Origin: Sporosarcina sp. Marseille-Q4063
GTDB taxonomy: Bacteria > Bacillota > Bacilli > Bacillales_A > Planococcaceae
Length of the DNA: 64,000 nucleotides
Assembly (NCBI RefSeq): GCF_018309085.1
Contig: NZ_CP070502.1
Coordinates: 3,653,001-3,717,000 of the forward strand
Direction of reading: 5' to 3'
Under the pieces are notes generated by a model that searched no databases, had not been told where the DNA came from, and worked only from the letters and a program-made list of their open reading frames with translations. The position numbers were made by a program, and so were the translations under genes. Shown here piece by piece: positions 1 through 7,136 of this stretch (its first letter is position 1; each line of letters opens with the position of its first letter).

Positions 1-1095
1 ATTGCGATATCTCCTCATTATTTAATTTTGATCCTTTCCGTCCTAGCTGGAATCGGGATTTATTTTCTTTTCAATACCTTTTCCTACACAGCGCTGATTG
101 GTTTACTGATTTCCTTATTCCTGTCCATGCCTTTATTTATAATTGGAATACCGGTAACACCGACAATTTTAGTATGGACTTATATATTTTGGCGAATACA
201 TACGAATTTTAACTCCGAACGGCCTGCACGTTGGAACTTTATGGCTGTTAATACAATTGTTTTTACAGTTTTTTATCTCATAACAACGATCTATTTGCTA
301 CAACCTGAAAAGACCGAATTTAATCAGACACATGTAATATTATTTATAGCAACGACAATTTTATATATTGTTTTGCGTTATATAATAGTTATGATAACGG
401 GGAAATGGATACCCAATTTTCAATTCAGGGCAGTCCATAAAATGTTCGGAAGTGTATTGGGTATTGGGGTTGTAACCTTTGTCACCGTTTACTTTTTCAT
501 AGAGTCTTTCCGTTCTGCTATAATAAATGTTTTTATTATGTTGTTTGGGAATGTATTTAAAAAAACTGCCTCATTATTACCTGAGGTGGAATTGCCAAAT
601 CAAGCAATACCTGAAGACGAGCCATTAGAAGAAGTACTTATCGAAACGCCGACCTCATCTGACCAAATAAATCTCGGATTGTATATAACAATTATCGCGA
701 TTGCCCTTGCAATTATATTTATGATCATGATTCTAAAAAAACGTAAAATCACTATTGATACAATTAAGATGCCCTCTTACAGTTTGCAACCGTTTGGACT
801 AAATAAAAGAAAAATAATTAAAAATCAAGATATAAATCTTTTATCAACCACAAATGTTGTGAGGGTGGCCTATCAGGAATTTGAAAAAGACGCAGAGCTT
901 GCAAAGTCCTCTCGATTAGCCGGTGAAACGGTGAAAGAATGGTTTCAGCGGATGGGATGGGAACAGGATAATCAGCTAATTATGACTTATAATAAGGTTC
1001 GATATGGTTCCTTGACGATTCCGGAAGAAGAAAGTCGACAGTTTGTGGCAACATTAAATAAAATAAAAATAAATAATTTTAATAAAAATGTTTAA
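1..1095 (+). CDS. Multi-pass membrane protein with C-terminal DUF4129-like domain (5' partial)
   Basis: The reading frame is open from base 1, so the gene very probably begins upstream; a TTG at 28 has no clear ribosome binding site. About six hydrophobic segments are visible (five in the first 180 residues, one near 220-240), separated by an acidic proline-containing loop. A soluble C-terminal part of about 90 residues carries the AYQEFE and ETVKEWFQRMG stretches typical of the DUF4129 domain found at the end of transglutaminase-like membrane proteins of Bacillales (YebA type). In that family the gene usually follows MoxR and DUF58 genes; those would lie left of the window. The enzyme part, if present, is not visible. 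Function is inferred from family only. Confidence 0.6.
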   Translation: MAISPHYLILILSVLAGIGIYFLFNTFSYTALIGLLISLFLSMPLFIIGIPVTPTILVWTYIFWRIHTNFNSERPARWNFMAVNTIVFTVFYLITTIYLLQPEKTEFNQTHVILFIATTILYIVLRYIIVMITGKWIPNFQFRAVHKMFGSVLGIGVVTFVTVYFFIESFRSAIINVFIMLFGNVFKKTASLLPEVELPNQAIPEDEPLEEVLIETPTSSDQINLGLYITIIAIALAIIFMIMILKKRKITIDTIKMPSYSLQPFGLNKRKIIKNQDINLLSTTNVVRVAYQEFEKDAELAKSSRLAGETVKEWFQRMGWEQDNQLIMTYNKVRYGSLTIPEEESRQFVATLNKIKINNFNKNV

Positions 1096-1156
1096 TCATT
1101 AGATAAATCGGGGATATTATATCTGAACACAGCAACATTCTCATTTCCCCCTTTTT

Positions 1157-1194
1157 AGGATGAACTTTGACAAAAAGTTCATCCTCTTTTTTTG
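1157..1194 (+). terminator. Rho-independent terminator after the DUF4129 gene
   Basis: A perfect 12-bp stem (AGGATGAACTTT / AAAGTTCATCCT) with a short loop is followed by CTTTTTTTG. Confidence 0.9.
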
Positions 1195-1274
1195 TTTAGT
1201 CTTAAAAAAATGTCGGAATCTAAAATTTCTGATAGAATAAACAAAATAGCTCATTTAAATAGGGAGGAATTGGA

Positions 1275-2144
1275 ATGACTTTAAAGAAAATTGCCTTTAT
1301 AGGAACCGGTGTAATGGGCAGCAGCATTGTTCGACATTTACTTAAGGCTAACTATGAAGTTACTATTTACACACGCACGAAAGAACGTGCAACCGCTCTT
1401 ATTAGTGACGGTGCGAAATGGGCCCAGACGCCAAGTGAAGCAACAGCGGGGGCGAATATCGTTATTACGATGGTAGGATATCCTGTCGATGTGGAAGCTG
1501 TTTACTTTGGTTCGTCCGGTATATTTGAAGCGGGAAGTGAAGGCCAAATTATAATCGACATGACTACATCAAGTCCTGCATTAGCTAAACGCATTGCAAG
1601 CGTTGCAAACACTCGCAAAATGGCATCCATTGATGCGCCTGTTTCAGGTGGCGATGTCGGTGCTAAGAACGGCACGCTTTCTATTATGTGCGGCGGAGAC
1701 GAAGATGTATTTAATAGGGTTCGTCCAGTTCTGGAAGTTTTCGGGAAAGATATAATTTATCAAGGCGATGCCGGAGCCGGTCAACATACAAAAATGTGTA
1801 ACCAAATTGCCATCGCAACAAACATGATTGGCGTATGCGAGGCGATTGTCTATGCGGAGCAAGCAGGACTTGACCCTGAAAATGTTTTAAAGTCGATTTC
1901 AACGGGTGCTGCTGGATCTTGGTCACTATCCAATTTAGCGCCTCGCATGCTAAAGGATGATTTTGAACCAGGGTTTTATGTGAAACACTTTTTGAAGGAT
2001 ATGGATATTGCATTAGCGGAAGCTGAGCAAATGGGATTGAACTTGCCAGGTTTGGAGCTAGCACGCAGTATGTATCATCATTTGCTAGAACAAGGTTATG
2101 GAGACAACGGAACACAGGTCCTTTATAAAAAATATCAATCCTAA
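1275..2144 (+). CDS. ykwC: NAD(P)-dependent beta-hydroxyacid dehydrogenase, YkwC type
   Basis: A 289-residue protein of the 3-hydroxyisobutyrate dehydrogenase/6-phosphogluconate-like family, which oxidises short beta-hydroxy acids with NAD(P). The N-terminal Rossmann motif GTGVMG is at residues 10-15, the substrate-binding signature DAPVSGG at 120-126 and the catalytic lysine of the GxxxKxxNN-type helix at about 173 (GQHTKMCNQ). The all-alpha C-terminal domain is complete, so length matches the family. GGAGG lies eight bases before the ATG. It stands alone between a terminator and a repeat block. The real substrate cannot be read from the sequence. The position before ykyB and fadH matches B. 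subtilis ykwC. Confidence 0.85.
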   Translation: MTLKKIAFIGTGVMGSSIVRHLLKANYEVTIYTRTKERATALISDGAKWAQTPSEATAGANIVITMVGYPVDVEAVYFGSSGIFEAGSEGQIIIDMTTSSPALAKRIASVANTRKMASIDAPVSGGDVGAKNGTLSIMCGGDEDVFNRVRPVLEVFGKDIIYQGDAGAGQHTKMCNQIAIATNMIGVCEAIVYAEQAGLDPENVLKSISTGAAGSWSLSNLAPRMLKDDFEPGFYVKHFLKDMDIALAEAEQMGLNLPGLELARSMYHHLLEQGYGDNGTQVLYKKYQS

Positions 2145-2151
2145 TAATATA

Positions 2152-2328
2152 AAATGGACAGGTCAATTGCCTGACGCAATTAACAAGTAAATTGCAAAAA
2201 AAAGCACTTAACAAGTAAATTGCAAAGAAGCAATTAACAAGTAAATTGCAAAGAAGCACTTAACAAGTAAATTGCAAAGAAGCACTTAACAAGTTAATTG
2301 CAAAGAAGCAATTAACCTGTCCATTTTT
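2152..2328. repeat. Tandem 26-bp hairpin repeats enclosed by an inverted repeat
   Basis: Five near-identical units start at 2176, 2204, 2230, 2256 and 2282 (26 bp each, the first 28), followed by a partial sixth at 2308. Half of them contain GCAATTAACAAGTAAATTGC, itself a small palindrome (GCAATT...AATTGC); the others have GCACTT in place of GCAATT. The block is enclosed by AATGGACAGGTCAATTGC on the left and its near-perfect reverse complement GCAATTAACCTGTCCATT on the right. It lies between convergent ykwC and ykyB and ends in T-rich sequence, so the outer stem could act as a terminator in both directions. Confidence 0.85.
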
Positions 2329-2332
2329 AAAA

Positions 2333-2794
2333 TTAGCCATCTAAATATGATGATCGAAAACTATTTGTTTTGTGAACGTTATGAACACTTTTCTTTTTTA
2401 GTTTGCTTTTCTTTATAATTGGCTTTTTTGGGGGTATTCCTATGAAACCTTCAAGGAGCTCTTTTGCAACGCGTAAACTCATGCGTTCTTGAGGATTACG
2501 AGCAGTTTGGTCTTGTTGACCAAGATGTGGAAGAGATTTGAAGTCTTCTTTTTCAGGGATCATGTGGAAGAGGAAATCGCAACAACGAACCAAGGTCGTT
2601 GAATGTTGTTTACTAAACTTTGGATTATCGACGAAATGCAATCCGATTTTTGTTGCATGACCTTTTTTAATGAGTTTTTCAAGCGCTAACTTTTTAAGTT
2701 CATATAACTCTTTATTATCCGGAGCGGTTTTTGCATGGCGATTTACAGTGTAGATAGCAACTGTAAGGTCTCGAATAGATGGACTACTTTTCAA
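2333..2794 (-). CDS. ykyB: YkyB family protein
   Basis: A conserved Bacillales protein of unknown biochemical function. The start is a TTG at 2794, chosen because AAAGGAGG lies six bases before it; this gives 153 residues, close to the roughly 154 of B. subtilis YkyB, whereas an ATG 72 bases upstream would add an unrelated tail. Family hallmarks are visible: AIYTVNRHAKTAP near the N-terminus, KIGLHF, FHMIP, LPHLG and MSLRVAKELLEGFIG. The last 30 residues are lysine/serine-rich and probably disordered. It converges on ykwC across the repeat block and diverges from fadH. YkyB is used as a marker of this chromosomal neighbourhood; no function is assigned. Confidence 0.85.
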   Translation of the reverse strand: MKSSPSIRDLTVAIYTVNRHAKTAPDNKELYELKKLALEKLIKKGHATKIGLHFVDNPKFSKQHSTTLVRCCDFLFHMIPEKEDFKSLPHLGQQDQTARNPQERMSLRVAKELLEGFIGIPPKKPIIKKSKLKKKSVHNVHKTNSFRSSYLDG

Positions 2795-2956
2795 AATTGG
2801 CCTCCTTTTAGTATTGTTAAATATTATACAATCTTTATAATACCAAAAAGGACTTTCTTTGTACATGAATTAAGCGGATTTGCAGGACACTACGAAAGAC
2901 TAGAAAAGATAATTTAGAATCTTTCGTCGTCATTCTACATTATTTATGATATATTA

Positions 2957-2974
2957 TGAGTGAGTATTCATTCA
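2957..2974. promoter_or_regulatory. FadR (YsiA)-type operator upstream of fadH
   Basis: TGAGTGAGTATTCATTCA matches the B. subtilis FadR consensus TGAATGANTANTCATTCA at all but one defined position. It ends 20 bases before the fadH ATG. In B. subtilis FadR represses fatty-acid degradation genes including fadH and is released by long-chain acyl-CoA. The palindrome is seen; binding is inferred. Confidence 0.75.
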
Positions 2975-2994
2975 CTAAGCTGAGGGGGAATAAT

Positions 2995-3753
2995 ATGTTT
3001 AAAGAAAAAGTGATGATTGTTACGGGTGGATCAAACGGAATGGGGAAATATATGGCGAAAAAGTTTGCAGATGAAGGCGCAAATGTTGTCATTACCGGAA
3101 GAGATTTTGAACGCTTGCATGCAGCCAAAGAAGAAATTGGCGAAAATGCTTCTGTTTTTCAAATGGATGTCAGAGATGTTGAATCAGTTCAACAAATGGT
3201 CAACTTTACAGATGAGAAATTTGGCCGCATCGATGGTCTCGTTAATAATGCGGCGGGGAACTTTATCGTTCGTGCAGAAGAACTTTCACCAAATGGATGG
3301 AAATCCGTAATTGATATTGTGTTAAATGGAACGTTTTATTGTTCGAGTGCAGTCGGAAAGTATTGGATAGAGAACAAGCAAAAAGGCACGATTTTAAATA
3401 TGCTCGCAACGTATGCATGGGATGCTGGTGCTGGTGTCATTCATTCGGCGGCAGCTAAAGCGGGTGTTATGTCACTAACCAGAACACTTGCGGTTGAATG
3501 GGGAACGCAGTATGGAATACGAGTGAACGGTATCGCACCAGGTCCAATTGAACGTACGGGCGGTGCAGACAGGTTATGGGAATCAGAAGAAGCAGCAAAG
3601 CGGACACTCGCTTCGATTCCTCTTGGCAGAATCGGAAAACCCGAAGAAATCGCAGAACTTGCAGCATTCATCATGTCTGATAAAGCTGCATTCATGAATG
3701 GTGAAATTGTTACGCTTGATGGTGGCCAATGGTTGAATAAGTTTCCGTTTTAA
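2995..3753 (+). CDS. fadH: 2,4-dienoyl-CoA reductase (SDR family)
   Basis: A 252-residue NADPH-dependent reductase that removes double bonds of unsaturated fatty acyl-CoAs during beta-oxidation. The dinucleotide motif GGSNGMG is at 11-17 and NNAAG at 84-88. As in the dienoyl-CoA reductase branch, the classical YxxxK is replaced by SAAAK; Tyr140 and Lys155 have the spacing of the Tyr/Lys pair of mitochondrial DECR. The protein ends in GGQWLNKFPF, typical of FadH. The ATG at 2995 follows GAGGGGG. An in-frame ATG at 2956 is rejected because it would translate through the FadR-like operator and lacks a ribosome binding site. Fatty-acid-induced control through FadR is likely. Confidence 0.92.
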   Translation: MFKEKVMIVTGGSNGMGKYMAKKFADEGANVVITGRDFERLHAAKEEIGENASVFQMDVRDVESVQQMVNFTDEKFGRIDGLVNNAAGNFIVRAEELSPNGWKSVIDIVLNGTFYCSSAVGKYWIENKQKGTILNMLATYAWDAGAGVIHSAAAKAGVMSLTRTLAVEWGTQYGIRVNGIAPGPIERTGGADRLWESEEAAKRTLASIPLGRIGKPEEIAELAAFIMSDKAAFMNGEIVTLDGGQWLNKFPF

Positions 3754-3814
3754 AAAAAATGAATGGTTAATAATATATTAACTGCACATCCTTTTATAAA
3801 GGAGTGATGTGTGT

Positions 3815-4048
3815 ATGGATATTTGGACAATACCGTTTATTATTGTTGTCATTATTATTAGCACGATCTGTATTTTAAGCGTGCAAAAATCAAGTCGAGC
3901 TGTTGGCATTTTGAATGAAAAAGATGCCGCGATGCCAGAAGCGATTGAAGATCATCCATTTACATTGAATCCAATATTTTGGATTATATTGGTGGCGACT
4001 CTGTTTGTCGGGATTATCATTTTCTACTATGCATTTTCATTCAGGTAA
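3815..4048 (+). CDS. Small two-span membrane protein
   Basis: A 77-residue protein with hydrophobic segments at about residues 3-22 and 50-72, separated by a charged stretch (LNEKDAAMPEAIEDHP). The ATG at 3815 is ten bases after AAAGGAG; a GTG six bases upstream is only four bases from the same site and less likely. It follows fadH by about 60 bases and ends in a clear terminator, so it may be co-transcribed with fadH or separate. I do not recognise the family. The good ribosome binding site and terminator support a real gene. Confidence 0.65.
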   Translation: MDIWTIPFIIVVIIISTICILSVQKSSRAVGILNEKDAAMPEAIEDHPFTLNPIFWIILVATLFVGIIIFYYAFSFR

Positions 4049-4073
4049 GAAATTGTATGTTTACTTCTTTAAG

Positions 4074-4107
4074 AAAACCTCTTTTTCATTGAAGAGGTTT
4101 TTTCTTT
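4074..4107 (+). terminator. Rho-independent terminator
   Basis: Stem AAAACCTCTT / AAGAGGTTTT with an eight-base loop, followed by a T-rich run. Confidence 0.9.
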
Positions 4108-4192
4108 TCACTCAATACTATAGGCTTCTTGTGCTATGATAGATGAGTAGGTTTAGAATTGTCTAGCACAGAGATAGAAGGAGCCGATTTGC

Positions 4193-4633
4193 ATGATTTC
4201 TGTTAGAAATAAAGAGTTTTTGTTTACCCCTATCGCAGATTATATTATTTCAGCTGAAAAGGTCGTACACGTTCAAATTGGTAACAATGCGGAACATGCT
4301 CTCCTCGTTTTAACTAAAACAGGATATTCATCAATTCCAGTGCTTGATGCGGATGACCGATTAAAAGGACTTCTTAGTATTCGAACAGTTACTGATTCCA
4401 TTTTAGGTTTAGCGCATATTGAATATGAACGATTACCTGATTTAAAAGTTGATGAAATAATGAAAACTAACATTCCGACAATACGGACTACAGATCGCTT
4501 CCAAAGAGGATTGGACTTGGTAATTGATAATCCATTTGTTTGTGTTGTAGAAGAGGACGGAACATTTGCAGGTATTTTAACGAGAAGAGTAATTCTAAAA
4601 CAGTTTAAGAAATATATATATTCCGTTGACTAA
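4193..4633 (+). CDS. darB: Two-CBS-domain c-di-AMP receptor (DarB/CbpB, YkuL)
   Basis: A 146-residue cytosolic protein made of two CBS motifs (about 15-75 and 85-140), with GYSSIPVLD and the IRTVTDSILG segment in the first. It matches B. subtilis YkuL, now DarB, in length and neighbourhood (upstream of ccpC). Known of the family: the apo form stimulates the (p)ppGpp synthetase Rel and pyruvate carboxylase, and c-di-AMP binding stops this. Notably pyc is about 40 kb downstream in this window. AGAAGGAG precedes the ATG. A terminator follows directly, so here it is monocistronic, unlike the ykuL-ccpC pair of B. subtilis. Confidence 0.85.
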   Translation: MISVRNKEFLFTPIADYIISAEKVVHVQIGNNAEHALLVLTKTGYSSIPVLDADDRLKGLLSIRTVTDSILGLAHIEYERLPDLKVDEIMKTNIPTIRTTDRFQRGLDLVIDNPFVCVVEEDGTFAGILTRRVILKQFKKYIYSVD

Positions 4634-4650
4634 CGGCGATGAAACAACCT

Positions 4651-4684
4651 GAGAAGGCTCCGTAGTAGGAGCCTTCTCTTTTTG
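4651..4684 (+). terminator. Rho-independent terminator after darB
   Basis: Perfect 11-bp stem GAGAAGGCTCC / GGAGCCTTCTC with a six-base loop and TTTTT. Confidence 0.92.
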
Positions 4685-4697
4685 GAAGGTGAAATAT

Positions 4698-6188
4698 ATG
4701 GGATTAAGTAAAAAAGCAATGAATAGACCGCTCGTCCTTATATCTGTCATGCTTGCAATGTTTGTTAGCGCAGTTGAAGCGACAATCGTGACAACTGCAA
4801 TGCCGGTAATTGCATCAGATCTTGGCGGATTTTCGAGGTATAGTTGGATATTTTCTGCATATCTGTTAATGAGTACTGTCACTGTTTTAGTTTACGGGAA
4901 ATTAGCCGACCTATTTGGAAGAAAGCCTATTCTATTTATCGGGATGACGATTTTTATTATTGGTTCATTTTTATGCGGATTTGCTGCCACTATGGAACAG
5001 TTAATTTTGTTCCGACTGCTCCAAGGTCTAGGGGCTGGTGCGGTCATGCCAATTGCTTCGACAATTGTTGGCGATATATACTCAACAAAAGAAAGAGCAA
5101 AAGTGCAAGGCTATTTATCTAGTATTTGGGGTATTTCGGCCGTTCTGGGACCGGCGATCGGCGGCGGGATCGTTTATTATTTTAGTTGGGAATACGTATT
5201 TTGGGTGAATATTCCGCTCGGCATTTTGGCGATGATCGGGATTGGCGTATTTCTTCAGGAACCAGAAAGAGAGAAAGAAGTTTCGATTGATTATAAAGGT
5301 GCAACATTATTAACCGTTTCTTTATCTGCTATTTTAATTTGGCTAGTTGAAGGCGGGCAATCATTCGGAAGGCTTTCACTATCTAGTATCGCATTATTAT
5401 TGGTTGCCTTCGGTCTATTTACGTTATTTGTTTTTGTGGAACGCGCTGCTAAAGATCCATTAATGCCTTTTTCAATTTGGAGAAACCCAGTAATTTTATA
5501 TGCGAATTTAGTTTCGTTTACCACCGGGTTTATTTTAATTGGCATATCTGCTTATTTGCCGACTTATGTAACGGGGGTCATGGGGCAACCAGCAATTGTC
5601 GCAGGATTTACGTTGACGGCTATGTCCATTGGTTGGCCAATTGCCTCATCTGTTGCAGGTCATTTATTAATCCGATGGGGGACTTTTAAGGTTTCATTTA
5701 TCGGAGGGATTTTTCTGGTTTTCGGATCAGTATTATTTGTCATGATGAATGAAACTTCGGGTCCGTTATGGGCGGCGGTTTCAAGCTTTTTTGTCGGTGT
5801 AGGAATGGGGTTAACAAGCACTGCTTTCGTCGTCACGATTCAAGGAGCGGTACCAAGACAGATGAGAGGATCCGCGACAGCAGCAAATATGTTTATGCGT
5901 AATTTCGGAAACACTGTCGGAGCAGCTTTTTACGGAGCAATATTAAATGCTACGCTGATGGCTACTTTTAATAAGAATAATATGAGTTTTGACGTTGACA
6001 ATGTAAATCTTCTTCTTACCGAAGAAGGACGCAAAACAATTTCGATGCCTGAACTTAGTCTGCTCGAAAATGCACTTGGCCAATCTTTGCAATGGGTTTA
6101 TGTCGGCGTTGCTTTATTTGCAGTGATTAGTCTCTTGCTTATTTTACGAATACCACGTGGAAAGGAGCTTTTAAATGTCGATGATTGA
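4698..6188 (+). CDS. MFS drug-efflux transporter, DHA2 (EmrB/QacA) type
   Basis: A 496-residue protein with about 14 hydrophobic spans, the size of the DHA2 drug:H+ antiporters. Visible family motifs are the loop 2-3 motif GKLADLFGRKP, the RLLQGLGAGAVMP segment of helix 4 and the antiporter motif C stretch VLGPAIGG in helix 5; an acidic residue lies in helix 1 (SAVEATIV). The ATG at 4698 follows GGAAGGTG by six bases; a GTG nine bases earlier would overlap the site. It overlaps the next gene (ccpC) by 14 bases, so the two are co-transcribed. It sits between genes that are adjacent in B. subtilis, suggesting insertion. Substrate is unknown. Confidence 0.85.
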   Translation: MGLSKKAMNRPLVLISVMLAMFVSAVEATIVTTAMPVIASDLGGFSRYSWIFSAYLLMSTVTVLVYGKLADLFGRKPILFIGMTIFIIGSFLCGFAATMEQLILFRLLQGLGAGAVMPIASTIVGDIYSTKERAKVQGYLSSIWGISAVLGPAIGGGIVYYFSWEYVFWVNIPLGILAMIGIGVFLQEPEREKEVSIDYKGATLLTVSLSAILIWLVEGGQSFGRLSLSSIALLLVAFGLFTLFVFVERAAKDPLMPFSIWRNPVILYANLVSFTTGFILIGISAYLPTYVTGVMGQPAIVAGFTLTAMSIGWPIASSVAGHLLIRWGTFKVSFIGGIFLVFGSVLFVMMNETSGPLWAAVSSFFVGVGMGLTSTAFVVTIQGAVPRQMRGSATAANMFMRNFGNTVGAAFYGAILNATLMATFNKNNMSFDVDNVNLLLTEEGRKTISMPELSLLENALGQSLQWVYVGVALFAVISLLLILRIPRGKELLNVDD

Positions 6189-7071
6189 ACTCGAAATCAT
6201 AAAAACACTTGCCGAGGAAGGAAATATGCGAAAGGCTGCTGATCGTTTATTTCTTTCCCAACCAGCCTTATCACAACGTCTCCAATCCATTGAAAAAGAA
6301 TGGGATACATTATTATTTATTCGCTCCCAAAAAGGATTGGAACCAACGCCTGCCGGGGAACTAGTCGTTGAGTATGCAAAAGAAGCAATACTGAAAAAAG
6401 ACGAAGCCCTTGAAATGATCGCATCGATGGCGGATAAAGTGCATGGAACATTGAAAATAGCATGCGCGTCAATTATTGGTCATACGTGGTTGCCCCAGGT
6501 GCTGAAAGAATTTGTTGAGCGTTACCCAGATGCGCAAATTTCCCTAATGACTGGTTGGAGCTCTGAAATTGTGAAAGCTTTAAACGAACGGGAAGCACAT
6601 ATAGGAATTGTTCGCGGTCAAACAGATTGGAAAAGTCGGAAGGAATATTTGTTCCGCGACCAATTATATCTCGTTGACAATGAAATAACTTCGCTCGACC
6701 AAATAAAAGAGACGACACGACCATTTGTTCAATTTAAAAGTGATTCAAACTACCATAGAGAAATTCAACATTGGTGGCAACGACATTTCGGGCAAAAACC
6801 GCAAAGACAAATTACAGTCGATCAAATTGAGACCTGTAAACAACTTGCCCTTAATGGAATTGGTTATGCCATTTTGCCTTCAATAACATTAATCGGCGAT
6901 GAAAAGGTCAATAAAATCCCGTTATTGAACAGCGACGAAGAATTTGAATTGACACGGGATACTTGGCTTATCGGGTATGAATCGTCCTTTGAGTTAAAGC
7001 AAGTATCCGCTTTTACAGAAATTGTTCAACAACACGCGAAAAAGATACGGAAAAATAAAAGTATTCAATAA
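6175..7071 (+). CDS. ccpC: LysR-family regulator CcpC (citrate-responsive repressor of TCA genes)
   Basis: A 298-residue LysR regulator. The winged helix-turn-helix lies at about 18-37 (NMRKAADRLFLSQPALSQRL) and the effector domain follows. The segments LKIACASIIGHTWLPQVLK, LMTGWSSE, QIETCKQLALNGIGYAILPS and DTWLIGYE agree with what I recall of B. subtilis CcpC, and the darB neighbourhood supports it. CcpC represses aconitase and citrate synthase genes, relieved or modulated by citrate. ATG 6175 is seven bases after AAAGGAG and lies inside the end of the MFS gene, so the MFS gene and ccpC form one unit. Its targets citB and citZ are not in the window. Confidence 0.88.
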   Translation: MSMIELEIIKTLAEEGNMRKAADRLFLSQPALSQRLQSIEKEWDTLLFIRSQKGLEPTPAGELVVEYAKEAILKKDEALEMIASMADKVHGTLKIACASIIGHTWLPQVLKEFVERYPDAQISLMTGWSSEIVKALNEREAHIGIVRGQTDWKSRKEYLFRDQLYLVDNEITSLDQIKETTRPFVQFKSDSNYHREIQHWWQRHFGQKPQRQITVDQIETCKQLALNGIGYAILPSITLIGDEKVNKIPLLNSDEEFELTRDTWLIGYESSFELKQVSAFTEIVQQHAKKIRKNKSIQ

Positions 7072-7136
7072 AGAAACTTATCTCTCGCTCATTCGTACTA
7101 TTATAAAAGACTCTTAAAAAACGGGGGCCATGGATT

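Noticed and set aside
1711-2259. 182-codon minus-strand frame opposite ykwC
   Set aside because: Shadow of the ykwC frame and the repeat block; the strong domain match is on the plus strand.
2152-2328. CRISPR array
   Set aside because: Units are directly joined or nearly identical along their whole length; no unique spacers, and no cas genes in the window.
2956-2994. Upstream ATG for fadH
   Set aside because: It lies one base before the FadR-like operator and has no ribosome binding site.
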